A stretch of DNA of 64,000 nt from Orbaceae bacterium lpD01 (GTDB lineage Bacteria; Pseudomonadota; Gammaproteobacteria; Enterobacterales; Orbaceae): assembly GCA_036251705.1 (NCBI GenBank), contig CP133959.1:1985195-2049194 (forward strand). Reading direction: 5' to 3'. The notes beneath the pieces are model-generated. The model was not told the origin of the DNA. It saw only the letters and a list, made by a program, of their open reading frames with translations, and did not search any database. The stretch's first letter is position 1. Every line of letters starts with the position of its first letter. Position numbers and translations under genes: made by a program. This document shows, in pieces, positions 45,899-56,500 of the stretch.

Positions 45899-48154
45899 TT
45901 AAGCCTTGATTTTATTGAGTGCACTACCCGCCTTAAACCAGTCTATTTGTGATTGGTTATAAGTATGTGCAACCTCAAATGCTTCAATTGATCCATCATG
46001 ATGATGTAAAACCATCGTTAAATGTTTACTTGGCGTAAATTCAGTTAACCCTAGAATACTGATTCGGTCATCCTCACGAATCTTATCGTAATCGACCTTA
46101 TTGACAAAAGTGAGCGCTAACATCCCCTGTTTCTTCAGATTAGTTTCGTGAATACGCGCAAAAGATTTCACCACAATCGCTTTAACACCCAAAAAGCGCG
46201 GTTCCATCGCGGCATGTTCACGTGACGAGCCTTCACCATAATTCTCTTCTGCAACCACAATTGAGCCCAAACCTTGTTGTTTATATTTCCGCGCTAATTG
46301 AGGAACAGCCAAGTAATCGCCGGTTTGTGAATCTAATACTGAATTGGTTTTATCATTGAAGGCATTCACTGCGCCGATAAGCATATTATTGGCAATATTG
46401 TCCAGATGACCACGATAACGCAGCCAGCTACCGGCCATAGAGATATGATCAGTCGTACATTTACCGATAGCTTTAATCAATAACGGTTGCTCGATAATAT
46501 CTTTACCACCCCAAGCCGCAAAAGGTATAAGTTTTTGTAGCCGTTCAGAAGTGGCGGAAATCACAATCTCTATCTGACGGCCATTTTCAATCGGCGCAAT
46601 AAAGCCAGTATCATCAACAGTAAAACCATTGACCGGAAATATCTCACCAGTTGGTTCGGCTAATTTAACCGATTGTCCTTGCTGATTGATTAAACTATCT
46701 GTGAGTGGATTAAAGGTTAAGCAGCCAGCAATTGAAAAAGCGGCCACCATTTCCGGAGAAGCCACAAAAGCAAAGGTATTAGGATTACCATCATTACGTT
46801 TGGCAAAGTTACGGTTAAACGATGTGATGATGGCATTCCGCTCAGCCTTTTCGGCGCCGTCACGCTTCCATTGGCCAATACAAGCTCCACATGCATTGGT
46901 CATAATAACGGCGCCAGCACGCTCAAAAACAGCCAGAATACCATTACGCTCAGCGGTTGCTCGAACGAGTTCAGATCCCGGATTGATCATCAACTTAGCT
47001 TTAATGTTAATACCTTGATCTAAAGCATTTTTAATGACAGAAGCAGCCCTAACCAGATCTTGATAAGAGGAGTTAGTACATGAACCAATCAGCCCAACTT
47101 CCATATTATTCGGATAATCATGCGCGGTTACCGCCTGTTTAAAATCGGCAATAGGATGCGCAAGATCGGGGGTAAAAGGTCCATTAATATAGGGTTCTAG
47201 TGAGGATAAATCGATTTCAATGACCTGATCATAATAGCGGTCAGGCGTAGATAAGACTTCTGTATCAGCCATAAAATGTACACTTAAAGATTGCGCAAGT
47301 TCAGCAACTTCAGCCCGTCCAGTCATGTTTAAATATTCAGCAGAGTGATGATCAAAAGGAAAAACCGAACAAGTCGCGCCAACCTCGGCCCCCATATTAC
47401 AAATCGTTGCTTTTCCCGCGGCTGATAAAGAAGCGGCGCCTTCACCAAAATACTCCAGTACCGAATTAGTTGCCCCTTTTACCGTCAAGATACCGGCTAA
47501 TTTCAAAATGACATCTTTTGCGGAGGCCCAACCCGATAATTGACCCACTAGTTTAACGCCAATCACTTTCGGCATTTTCAGTTCCCATGGCATACCAGCC
47601 ATGACATCAACTGCATCGGCTCCCCCTACACCAATCCCAAGCATAGTTAAACCGCCGGTATTTGGTGTATGAGAATCGGTTCCAATGATTAAACCACCCG
47701 GGAATGCATAATTTTCCAAAATGACTTGATGGATAATCCCTGCCCCCGGTTTCCAAAATCCGATCCCATATTTTTTAGAGACATTTAATAAAAAATCGTA
47801 GACTTCGTGATTATTTTTTTCTGCGACAATCAAATCATGCTGAGCATTTTGATACGCTTGAATTAAGTGATCACAGTGGACGGTTGTGGGCACAGCAACT
47901 TTATCCCGTCCAGCATTCATCAGTTGTAATAATGCCATTTGCGCGGTTGCATCTTGCATGGCGACGCGATCAGGTGAAAAATTCACATAATCAATCCCCC
48001 GTCGATAATACTTTAATGTCTCTCCTTCAGCCAAATGCGTATAGAGAATCTTCTCGGTTAAAGTGAGTGGCTGTTTTAACGTTGCTTTAATCTTAGCCAT
48101 TTTAGCTGGGTAGTTTTGATAAATATGTTTAATTAAATCAATATCAAAGATCAT
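45899..48154 (-). CDS. acnA: Aconitate hydratase, mitochondrial-like type
   Basis: A 751-residue [4Fe-4S] aconitase converting citrate to isocitrate. The start at 48154 is fixed by AAAGGAGG 8 bases upstream; an earlier ATG adds seven residues that include this ribosome site. Cluster cysteines lie in [10 protein letters not shown] and [11 protein letters not shown], and the swivel domain has [18 protein letters not shown]. Length and the N-terminus ([13 protein letters not shown]) fit the mitochondrial-type aconitases found in Bacteroidetes. They do not fit enteric AcnA (about 890) or AcnB (865). Confidence 0.92.
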   Translation of the reverse strand: MIFDIDLIKHIYQNYPAKMAKIKATLKQPLTLTEKILYTHLAEGETLKYYRRGIDYVNFSPDRVAMQDATAQMALLQLMNAGRDKVAVPTTVHCDHLIQAYQNAQHDLIVAEKNNHEVYDFLLNVSKKYGIGFWKPGAGIIHQVILENYAFPGGLIIGTDSHTPNTGGLTMLGIGVGGADAVDVMAGMPWELKMPKVIGVKLVGQLSGWASAKDVILKLAGILTVKGATNSVLEYFGEGAASLSAAGKATICNMGAEVGATCSVFPFDHHSAEYLNMTGRAEVAELAQSLSVHFMADTEVLSTPDRYYDQVIEIDLSSLEPYINGPFTPDLAHPIADFKQAVTAHDYPNNMEVGLIGSCTNSSYQDLVRAASVIKNALDQGINIKAKLMINPGSELVRATAERNGILAVFERAGAVIMTNACGACIGQWKRDGAEKAERNAIITSFNRNFAKRNDGNPNTFAFVASPEMVAAFSIAGCLTFNPLTDSLINQQGQSVKLAEPTGEIFPVNGFTVDDTGFIAPIENGRQIEIVISATSERLQKLIPFAAWGGKDIIEQPLLIKAIGKCTTDHISMAGSWLRYRGHLDNIANNMLIGAVNAFNDKTNSVLDSQTGDYLAVPQLARKYKQQGLGSIVVAEENYGEGSSREHAAMEPRFLGVKAIVVKSFARIHETNLKKQGMLALTFVNKVDYDKIREDDRISILGLTEFTPSKHLTMVLHHHDGSIEAFEVAHTYNQSQIDWFKAGSALNKIKA

Positions 48155-48550
48155 AAAACTGCCTCCTTTATCCATTCTTATTAAAATGATTGTTCAAATT
48201 TAGTGCATACTTTTTGCTCACTTAATATACCGTGCAACAAATATACCAACTTAAGCTAAAAATATTTTTCAAGGATGAGTTATATGTTAAGTCACCAATA
48301 AATAACACTAATAATCAAGTGGTTATAAAATATAAAAAACAGATAGAATGAACTTAAAAAAGTTTGAGCTGCAGATGATAATCAGATTGGTCTTTGATTG
48401 GTGATAGGATTAAGATCTAAGTTGCTTGAAAATAGTGCAATTTATTGAGCAAAAATAATGGGATACTGAAGTCAGTATCCAATAGTAAACAAAACAGGTG
48501 GACCATTAGCATCGATAGCCTGTTTCAGGCTATCTCAGCATCAATCAAGA
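48155..48550. other. Gap between mukB and acnA
   Basis: No gene is seen. Two perfect hairpins occur: GGATACTG-AAGT-CAGTATCC (48461-48480) and GATAGCCTG-TTT-CAGGCTATC (48514-48534). The second lies just after the mukB stop and may end the muk transcript, though no T-run follows. The acn promoter should lie near 48180-48250. Confidence 0.45.
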
Positions 48551-51500
48551 TTAAGCAAAGCCTTTTAAGCCAACAACATGCACATGCTCTTGATTATTAA
48601 AGACTTTACGCACCAATTTATATGTTGTGCCTTTTTCCGGACTGATATTTTCTGGTGCAGCAATGATAAGCTGCATATCTAAGCGTTCACAAAGCTCAAA
48701 TAGCGTTGCAATTGATTTTGCATCTAATCGTGCCGCCTCATCAAGGAAAAGTAATCGGCACGGTAAGATATCCTTACTGCGTAAGCGTTTTGACTCCTCT
48801 TCCCAACTTTGGATCACCATTAATAGAATCGACATCCCGGTACCAATCGCTTCACCGGTAGACAGTGCACCACTTTCTGCACGTAACCAGCCATCAGCAC
48901 CACGATTAACCTCGATATCTAATTCTAAATAATTACGATAATCAAGTAACTCTTCACCAATGGTTTGTGCGGTACGCTGACCCATATCGATATGTGGGTT
49001 TAAACGTTGATAGAGTTTAGCTAAGGCTTCTGAGAAAGTAATGCGATTATTACTAAATAAATCTTGGTGCTCATCTTTTTGCTCAGATAATACCGCCAGT
49101 AAAGTGGCATGGCTTTCACGAATGGTCACATTTAAACGAACACCATTGACCTGCCCAAAACTCACCGCTTGTAGGCCCTGATTAAGCATACGAATACGAT
49201 TTTGCTCACGTTGTATCGTCTTACGAATAATATTCGATACGCTTTGCGCACTGATCGCAAGTTTCTGTTCACGTGCTGTTAACTCATCGGTTAAGCGAGA
49301 GAGTTCGATCTCCATCTGTTCAATCGCTTCAATCGGATCCTCAGTTTTGACGATATCCTGACGGATACGTTCGCGTAAATGCTGATAAACCGCGATATAG
49401 AAACGAATTTTTCTCTCTGGATTTTTAGCGTCTTCAGATAGTCTTAACACATCGCGTAAATGCTCGTTGTCCGCAACGGCTTGTCTTAGCGAACCGAGCG
49501 CTTTATCGGACATCGAGCGTAATTCATCAGCGCTTAAATAAGCCAAATCCCGGCGATGTAAGCGGCGCTCAACACTATTTTCTTTCACCAACCGCAGAAC
49601 AATACACCAACCCACTTTAGCTTGTACCACCTGCTCACGAATTAACTGATAATCGCGCTCCACTTTACGGATTTTCTTCTGCAACTGATCCATCTCATTT
49701 TCACAGAGCAGCAGTTGTTTTTCTAGCTGATTACACTGGCTGCGATTTTGAGTGACTTTTTGTTGTAACTCATCGCGGCGAATTCTGGCGCGCTCCTCAG
49801 AAGCAGCGTCGGCGTTGACACCAATTTGTTGCATCTCTTGCTTGAGTTCATTAAGCATATCTCGCTTTGTGTCATAAGCACTTTTTAGCGACGCAAGGGT
49901 CTGATTATATTGATTATATTGCGTTTGATACTCGCGCATTTTTTCACGTGCCGTGGTTCTGGCCAAACTCACTTGCTCTAAACGTTTACGCAGCTGCTCA
50001 TTTAAATCTGAATTTTCGCCTAGCATATCGGCTGAATCATCATAGCTGAAATGTACCCGGCGTTGAATCACTTCACTTAAAGCAAAAATCTGCTGTTTGA
50101 GCTGGTGTTGTTGCGTTTTAACCTGTTCATAGTCGCCACGTAAATCATGGTTTTGTTCTGGATCACTTTGTAAAACAGCGACAACTGGCTCCAATTGAGT
50201 AATCACTGGCTGATAACGTTTCACATAGTCGGCTGACTCTTGGGCATGGCTAAATTGCTCACGCAAATCATCAACACGATCAGCTAAATCATCATCGGCT
50301 AATACATGTATATACGGCATCAATTTATGCAGTTGATTTAACTGCTCTTTCAATGTCAAGACTTGCTGTTGCTGCTGTTTATCCACATTTTCTTGGCTGG
50401 ATAATTGACGTTCAATCTCATGACGACGCGCATTTAAAACTTGAATATGAGCGTCAGGATCAACCTCAAAAGCAATCGATAGGTATTTGCCCAGAAATTG
50501 ACTTAAATTCTGCTCAATACGCTGTATCTTTTGTAAATCAAAAGAGTGCGTTGCATAAGCTTCAGATAATTTATCGCGCTCTACAGATAGTGTATCAAGA
50601 CGGCTTTCACGTGCTGCCCGACCAAAGAGTGGTAAAGCAGGGAAACGAGAATAGCGCCATTGCCGCTCACCCGTTTTCACTAATACGGCATTTTGCAGCT
50701 CTTCGCAATCAAACACATTATCGTCAAATGAGCTAGGGTCCCCTTCAATGAAATAGATATCTTCTGGACAGTCATCAATATTTTCTAGCTGCTGGCGAAC
50801 AGTCGATAAGTCAGGTACAACAATAGCTTGACGAGAAGGACCATAAAGCGCCGAGAAATAAGGTGCATCATCAATGGTGACATCTTCATAAATCTCTGAC
50901 AACAACACTCCATTAAAACGTTCAGCTAAAGCGCTTAAGCGGCTATCATCTGCACCATTAGGCTGATTTAAGCGCTCAATCTGCACATCCATCTTGCGAC
51001 GTTGATTGACTAAACCATCACAGGTTGCTGACATTTTTCGTTGCTGTTCAAGGAGTTGCTGCATATAACCGGTCAGTTGCTGACTTGAGGCTAGCGGTTG
51101 ACCGGTCTGTTCTCTTAACGTCACCAGAGCATCTTGTGCTTTTAACCACAATGGCGCTTTATCAACCAATCCCTGAGTGGTCTGCTGAATCTGTACCAAC
51201 TCTTGTTTTAAACCGATACGCTCTTCACTGGTTTTGGTCGCGAGTTCAGCCGCTTGCTCGAGCTTAACTTCGAGCGTTTGTTGTAGTTCATCAAAATCTT
51301 CAATATCAACCTGATGACCAAAGCGTTTACAAAAAAGACTCAGTGATTCCTGTGCGGTTTGCTGATCATAAAAACGCTGTTCCAACTCCGCTAAACGAAT
51401 TTGTAAGTGCTCAGCCTGTCTAGCTTGATAAAGCTGAGAAGGCCAAGATTGAATCACCTGTTTAGCTGCCTGCCAGGCTTCGCTGCGGGTGACCTCACCG

Positions 51501-52957
51501 ACTAATTTAATCACTAACGCATAAGCCTGTTCAAATTGATTCACTGCAGCATCAGAGACACTCAGTTTCTGTTCCAGTTGTAACACTTGCTGGGTAATGT
51601 CGGCTTCACGTTTACTCAACTCGGCAAGCAGTGATTCACAATTTTCAGCGGTTAACGTTGGCAACTGACACATTTTCTTAGCATTATCTAACGCCAATAA
51701 TGCTTGCTGATACTGGATAGCGCGGGTTTGCTGCACATCTAAAGCTTGCTGATAATCGGCTAACTGAGTTTTAATGTCATCAACTTCTTGCTCAGTCTCT
51801 TCGGCGCGCTGCTGATAGAGGATATATTGTTCATTTGATTCCGTCACCACCTCATTCTGCTCTTCCAGACGATAGGTTAACTCATCTAAATCGGTTTGGT
51901 AACGATCAATTTTCTCTTGCTGGCGAATCGCCGTTTGGACTAAATTAAAATGATCACTGGCACCTTGATAATCGGTTTCTAAGTCACTTTGTGCAGATGA
52001 CTGCTTCTGCAGTGTTTTCGCCATCTCAATATGACGATATTGTTCACTACTCAGCTTTGATTGCGTTGTAAATAGCTCGCGGCGAAGCATCAATGCATTA
52101 TCGATATGCACCCGGCGTTCATTGGCATGACGCATATAATCAGCCGCTACATAATCGGTCGATTCGGTAATTAAATGTTTGAAGAGATCGCGATCGGTCT
52201 GCGTCACTCGAATGGCTTCCAGCGTCATTCTATTTTCACGTAAGGCAGCTTCCATATCCTGGAACGCTTTACGTACACCACCATTTTCCGGTAAGAGATA
52301 ATCGCGTAAAGAACGCGTTATCGCACTAGAAATTCCGCCGTATAAAGAAGCTTCGATCAATCGATAATATTTACTGCGATCAGACGCGGAACGTAAGCGT
52401 TTTGGCAGCACGCCAAAATCAAACATCATCGAGTGGTAATCGGTAATCGAACCAAATTGCTTAAACTGTACACCCTCTAATGATTCAACATGATCCTTCA
52501 ATTCCGCTAACGATAAAATTCGCACCTGACGACCAGTCAGTCGTTCAGTCACAACTTCAGTCGGGCTTATATCAGTCGGTAAGCCTTGAATAATAAAGGG
52601 TTTGATATCCACCTTTTTATCCCGGCCGGCAACTTGTTGTAAGCGCACACCACATAATACACGTTGATGACGTGAATTAATGACTTCAAGCATTGAATAA
52701 CAAACACCTGGGCGTAATTTACCGTGCAGACCTTTATCTCGAGAACCGCTTGTTGCACCCGCTTCGGTAGTATTTCTAAAATGTAATAAGGTTAAATCGG
52801 GGATTAAAGCTGTCACAAATCCAGCCATTGTAGTTGATTTACCCGCACCATTACCGCCAGATAGCGTAGTGACTAATTGATCGAGTTCAAATGTACGCGC
52901 AAAAAAACCATTCCAGTTAACTAAGGTTAATGAGTGATATTTACCATGTTCTATCAT
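48551..52957 (-). CDS. mukB: Chromosome partition protein MukB
   Basis: A 1468-residue SMC-like condensin ATPase. The N-terminal head has Walker [15 protein letters not shown]. Two long coiled-coil arms flank a hinge at about 650-780. The C-terminal head has the signature [16 protein letters not shown] and Walker [12 protein letters not shown]. With MukE and MukF it compacts and segregates the nucleoid. Length matches E. coli MukB (1486). Begins 2 bases after mukE. Confidence 0.97.
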   Translation of the reverse strand: MIEHGKYHSLTLVNWNGFFARTFELDQLVTTLSGGNGAGKSTTMAGFVTALIPDLTLLHFRNTTEAGATSGSRDKGLHGKLRPGVCYSMLEVINSRHQRVLCGVRLQQVAGRDKKVDIKPFIIQGLPTDISPTEVVTERLTGRQVRILSLAELKDHVESLEGVQFKQFGSITDYHSMMFDFGVLPKRLRSASDRSKYYRLIEASLYGGISSAITRSLRDYLLPENGGVRKAFQDMEAALRENRMTLEAIRVTQTDRDLFKHLITESTDYVAADYMRHANERRVHIDNALMLRRELFTTQSKLSSEQYRHIEMAKTLQKQSSAQSDLETDYQGASDHFNLVQTAIRQQEKIDRYQTDLDELTYRLEEQNEVVTESNEQYILYQQRAEETEQEVDDIKTQLADYQQALDVQQTRAIQYQQALLALDNAKKMCQLPTLTAENCESLLAELSKREADITQQVLQLEQKLSVSDAAVNQFEQAYALVIKLVGEVTRSEAWQAAKQVIQSWPSQLYQARQAEHLQIRLAELEQRFYDQQTAQESLSLFCKRFGHQVDIEDFDELQQTLEVKLEQAAELATKTSEERIGLKQELVQIQQTTQGLVDKAPLWLKAQDALVTLREQTGQPLASSQQLTGYMQQLLEQQRKMSATCDGLVNQRRKMDVQIERLNQPNGADDSRLSALAERFNGVLLSEIYEDVTIDDAPYFSALYGPSRQAIVVPDLSTVRQQLENIDDCPEDIYFIEGDPSSFDDNVFDCEELQNAVLVKTGERQWRYSRFPALPLFGRAARESRLDTLSVERDKLSEAYATHSFDLQKIQRIEQNLSQFLGKYLSIAFEVDPDAHIQVLNARRHEIERQLSSQENVDKQQQQQVLTLKEQLNQLHKLMPYIHVLADDDLADRVDDLREQFSHAQESADYVKRYQPVITQLEPVVAVLQSDPEQNHDLRGDYEQVKTQQHQLKQQIFALSEVIQRRVHFSYDDSADMLGENSDLNEQLRKRLEQVSLARTTAREKMREYQTQYNQYNQTLASLKSAYDTKRDMLNELKQEMQQIGVNADAASEERARIRRDELQQKVTQNRSQCNQLEKQLLLCENEMDQLQKKIRKVERDYQLIREQVVQAKVGWCIVLRLVKENSVERRLHRRDLAYLSADELRSMSDKALGSLRQAVADNEHLRDVLRLSEDAKNPERKIRFYIAVYQHLRERIRQDIVKTEDPIEAIEQMEIELSRLTDELTAREQKLAISAQSVSNIIRKTIQREQNRIRMLNQGLQAVSFGQVNGVRLNVTIRESHATLLAVLSEQKDEHQDLFSNNRITFSEALAKLYQRLNPHIDMGQRTAQTIGEELLDYRNYLELDIEVNRGADGWLRAESGALSTGEAIGTGMSILLMVIQSWEEESKRLRSKDILPCRLLFLDEAARLDAKSIATLFELCERLDMQLIIAAPENISPEKGTTYKLVRKVFNNQEHVHVVGLKGFA

Positions 52958-52959
52958 AC

Positions 52960-53748
52960 TTATTCCTCATCCCCATCAACATTTTCATTATTTTCTTCAT
53001 CATTTATGGCTATCGCCATCGCTTCACCATCTCGAATCATACGTAGCTGCGCCTCTTGTGCATCATCACCATTACGCACATCCGCACCAAAACGAAATAC
53101 CGATTCAAGAATACGAAATTTACTATTATCATTACCAATAAAAAAGACCATCCCTAAACGTCTTAAACGATTCAGTGAGGTATTCACTTTATCATGCAGT
53201 TTTTGACGGTCTAAATCCGAACCAGTCGATCGTTGATTCACGAGCTTTAAGAGTTTATTTTCATCAGCTAGCGTCATTAACTCTTCATACAGATCGGCTA
53301 AGTTAAAAATCCCTTCATGTACTAAACGTTCTGGACTTAAATAAAGATAACAGAGCACTTTACCAACCATCATATCTAGCTCAGAAAGAACAGAACGCGC
53401 AATCAAGGTAGTTGAACGGGGTCTTAAATAGAAAAAGCCCTCCGGCGCGCGAATCAATTCAACATGATAACGCTGATAAAATTGCTCTAATTCGGCTTGA
53501 AAATCCATCAAGAAAATATGATTATCTAATTCATCGATACCAATATGACGGCCTGCACGTAATGCACTGTCTAACGCTGGGAAAATAGGGTTAGCAATCG
53601 CTTGTGCCATTTTTGTCGACAAATATTTTTCAGCATGATTGTTCGGTTCTATACGCGAACTTGTTGCTGTCGATTTTGATACCGTAACCGGTTCACCAAA
53701 TATCGTTTCTTCCATTTCAAATTCTTCTTCAGTATGTATTGATGACAT
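52960..53748 (-). CDS. mukE: Chromosome partition protein MukE
   Basis: A 262-residue winged-helix subunit bridging MukF and Muk[30 protein letters not shown] and [21 protein letters not shown]-like sequence (here [20 protein letters not shown]) are complete. It carries about 30 extra N-terminal residues relative to E. coli MukE (234). The start overlaps the mukF end by 20 bases. Confidence 0.96.
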   Translation of the reverse strand: MSSIHTEEEFEMEETIFGEPVTVSKSTATSSRIEPNNHAEKYLSTKMAQAIANPIFPALDSALRAGRHIGIDELDNHIFLMDFQAELEQFYQRYHVELIRAPEGFFYLRPRSTTLIARSVLSELDMMVGKVLCYLYLSPERLVHEGIFNLADLYEELMTLADENKLLKLVNQRSTGSDLDRQKLHDKVNTSLNRLRRLGMVFFIGNDNSKFRILESVFRFGADVRNGDDAQEAQLRMIRDGEAMAIAINDEENNENVDGDEE

Positions 53749-55051
53749 TTGCTTGTACCTTAGCGCCGTGATCGTTTATGAATTGCCATTGTGCAGGAAT
53801 ACCGAATAAATCATCCTGAGAAACACCTAACCGGATAGCTTGATCGATAAACAAACGTGCTATATCAAAATGTTGTTCTTGTGGGAATTGAGTTAAATAA
53901 TTACGCATCGCCTGACTAATATCCAGTGGTCTGGCTTCCGATTTAAAACGGATTAGATTCTGTTCAATATGGGCAATAATATGTTCTTGAATTTCAGTAA
54001 TCTCTTCAAACTCGAGTTCAGCAGGTAATTCTCCAGTGACCTCGGCATCTCTGAGCAATAACTCCTCATCGCGCATATCCAGCAATCGCTCGGTATTGGC
54101 GAAGGTTAACGCCCAAGGCTGTTCAAAGTAGTGTTGAATAGAGCGACGTAAGCGCTGAGAAAAAACCCGATTTTTATCCAGATCGATCGCGGTACGAATA
54201 AATTTATGCACGTGACGATCATAGCCGATCCATAAATCTATCGCCTGCTGACCCCAACTGATAATACGATCTAATTTATTTTGTAGATCCAAAACGATAT
54301 TATTAATTTTAATTAATCCACTGTCGTACATAGTGGCGTCTTGAATCAGCAGTAAACTTGCCTGCAATTTATCACCGGCCGCTTCTAAAGTATCTTGTAA
54401 CTCTCTTAATGTACCGGATGTTTCGGACAATAACAGTTCACAATTATTAATAGCCGATTGCCAATCCTGACTGAGCAGAGCCGCAATACTCTCTTTTACG
54501 TCGGCTTGCTGTTCGTCCATGATACGCTGTGACATATCGATACTGTCAAAAATCTCAGCCACTGAATATTTTAATGGCGCAAATACATGACGATGCCAGT
54601 GAATATCGTCACCACCTTCTGTCGCCGCATCAGCCGCACGTTTTAATTCATGTGCCACAATCGATAATTGCAAGGATAAACGCAGTGTAGAGAATTCGCG
54701 CTGACGAATATAATAATCGGTAATACCGATACCTAATGGGGTTAATCGATAAATAGATAAACCTTCCGTTAGTTCACTGGTAAAACGGGTAATCAAACGC
54801 TGCCTGACTAAATCATTAATCGCATTATTGGCACGAACGATAATCGTGTCCTGACTCTGCTCAAAACCGAGACTAACATGACGAAACGCATCAACCAATT
54901 CAGGCTCAATCATTTCACCATCAAAACGTTCGCCATTTAACGTGGCGATAGCTAATAAAAAAGCCAATCGCTCAGTAGGCAAGGAAATTGAAAAATCATT
55001 TTTCCTGGCCCAAGAAACCAATTCTGGTACTGATTGGGAAAAATCAGCCAT
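53729..55051 (-). CDS. mukF: Chromosome partition protein MukF (kleisin)
   Basis: A 440-residue kleisin of the MukBEF condensin, the same length as E. coli MukF. An N-terminal winged-helix dimerisation domain ([23 protein letters not shown]), a helical middle part and a C-terminal head-binding domain. First gene of mukF-mukE-mukB. The usual upstream smtA/cmoM is not present. Confidence 0.96.
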   Translation of the reverse strand: MADFSQSVPELVSWARKNDFSISLPTERLAFLLAIATLNGERFDGEMIEPELVDAFRHVSLGFEQSQDTIIVRANNAINDLVRQRLITRFTSELTEGLSIYRLTPLGIGITDYYIRQREFSTLRLSLQLSIVAHELKRAADAATEGGDDIHWHRHVFAPLKYSVAEIFDSIDMSQRIMDEQQADVKESIAALLSQDWQSAINNCELLLSETSGTLRELQDTLEAAGDKLQASLLLIQDATMYDSGLIKINNIVLDLQNKLDRIISWGQQAIDLWIGYDRHVHKFIRTAIDLDKNRVFSQRLRRSIQHYFEQPWALTFANTERLLDMRDEELLLRDAEVTGELPAELEFEEITEIQEHIIAHIEQNLIRFKSEARPLDISQAMRNYLTQFPQEQHFDIARLFIDQAIRLGVSQDDLFGIPAQWQFINDHGAKVQANVINTY

Positions 55052-55229
55052 ACCTCATCCTTCTATACAATTTTTCGTGCTAACTTAAAAATAATGATAC
55101 AGATACGCATTTTTATCTGGCGCACATAGGGTTGCGTAAAAAAAATTATCCCGATTATATAATAAATTGTAAGGAAAATGGTAATGTTATTATCAATAAC
55201 TATTTATCGTCTTAACAGGCATCGGTCTG

Positions 55230-55373
55230 ATGTTTAATCTCTTTAGCCGCTTTAAAAATGGCCTGAGACAACTTGATGCAGACAACATTATTGATCAACG
55301 ATTTATCGCTCTAACCATCTATCAGCAAAGCGCTATCATCAAGTTATGTTGCGATAACACCAACAAATATTGA
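55230..55373 (+). CDS. Short ORF of unknown status
   Basis: A 47-residue ORF, MFNLFSRFKNGLRQLDADN onwards, in the 413-base mukF-yoaK gap. Its amino-acid mix looks protein-like, but the ribosome site is poor and I know no relative. It may be a gene fragment. Nothing else was found in the gap. Confidence 0.2.
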   Translation: MFNLFSRFKNGLRQLDADNIIDQRFIALTIYQQSAIIKLCCDNTNKY

Positions 55374-55464
55374 GTAAACCTGACTAAAAATAACCCCTTA
55401 TGGGTGGTTGGTATGTTATGCTAAAGTAACTTTCAACACGCAACGAACTCAATCAGATAATGAT

Positions 55465-56148
55465 ATGTGCTTAACCAAACCAACGCCGCATCTTGTCACG
55501 CTGTTTGTCTTTCAGTTGGCTTTTAATGGCGGCCTTTGTGATGTCTCCTCTTTTTTGACACTTGGGGTGTTCAGTGGCCATTTAACGGGTAATACGGTGA
55601 CGAGTCTAGTCTATTTGATTCAAGGTAATCTTATCGAGTTCACCTTATCAATTATCGCGTTATCTGGTTTCATCTTAGGTAGTTTTTCTGGGATTATTTG
55701 GCGAAAACATTTTTATCAGGTAAAACGACTTTATCTACCTTTAATATTACAGCTCACCCTTATCTTCATCGTTTTTATTTTATTATTAATCTATTCGTAC
55801 TTACCCTGGATGAATAATCTCTTTATTTTCGGCGTTAGTCTTGCATTAGGATTACAAAATGGTTTTTATACTAAAATATGGGGTAGCAATATTCATACTA
55901 ATTATATTACAGGTACCTCTACGTCATGGTTTGAGGCGATATTGTATACCGACAAAACAGATGAAAAAGCACTAATACATCGTCATTTATCACTGATAAT
56001 TATCTTAGGTTTTGTCAGTGGGGCGGCAACCGGCGCCCTACTCAATCAATTTTTCGGCAAGTTTGTCTTTATTGCGGTTGTCATCATGATTGCCTTGGCC
56101 ATTGTCAGCGGAAAAAAAATGGCACATAGATTATCAGCGTCAATATAA
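55465..56148 (+). CDS. DUF1275 (YoaK-like) inner-membrane protein
   Basis: A membrane protein of the DUF1275 family, about 227 residues from the ATG at 55465, with six hydrophobic helices. FNGGLCDVSSFLTLGVFSGHLTGNT and LGLQNGFYTKI...NYITGTSTSW are the family hallmarks. The frame is open to an earlier ATG (55408), but residues before MCLTKPTP look like leader sequence. Function unknown. Confidence 0.8.
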   Translation: MCLTKPTPHLVTLFVFQLAFNGGLCDVSSFLTLGVFSGHLTGNTVTSLVYLIQGNLIEFTLSIIALSGFILGSFSGIIWRKHFYQVKRLYLPLILQLTLIFIVFILLLIYSYLPWMNNLFIFGVSLALGLQNGFYTKIWGSNIHTNYITGTSTSWFEAILYTDKTDEKALIHRHLSLIIILGFVSGAATGALLNQFFGKFVFIAVVIMIALAIVSGKKMAHRLSASI

Positions 56149-56500
56149 GTATGATTTATTTCATCTTCATCTTTTCAGGGCCAATGAAAATCTATACTGT
56201 AATAACTGAAGAGATCATATATAATTTAAATCGATTAATGATATAAATGAGTAGGTTATTTAAGTCAGATAATTGATGGTAGCGGGTAAATGGTGATGCA
56301 TTGCTAGAAAAGATAAAATAAATCAACTATATTTTGTTGATATATTTTATGATTATACGGCTTATATTACTTAATGTAACAAGTTACCATTTGCTAAATG
56401 GGGTTTTAATCAAGCGCGGGTTAGCTTACGTAGACCAAACAAAATTTAAAATAAACGATACTAACTGAACGTGAATCTATTTTTACTGGATAAATGAGAA
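56149..56500. other. Non-coding gap upstream of the Sel1-repeat gene
   Basis: AT-rich intergenic sequence. I see no gene, hairpin with T-run or recognisable operator in it. Confidence 0.4.

Noticed and set aside
50353-50736. 127-codon ORF antisense to mukB
   Set aside because: Long antisense frame within a long coiled-coil gene; composition has no protein-like features.
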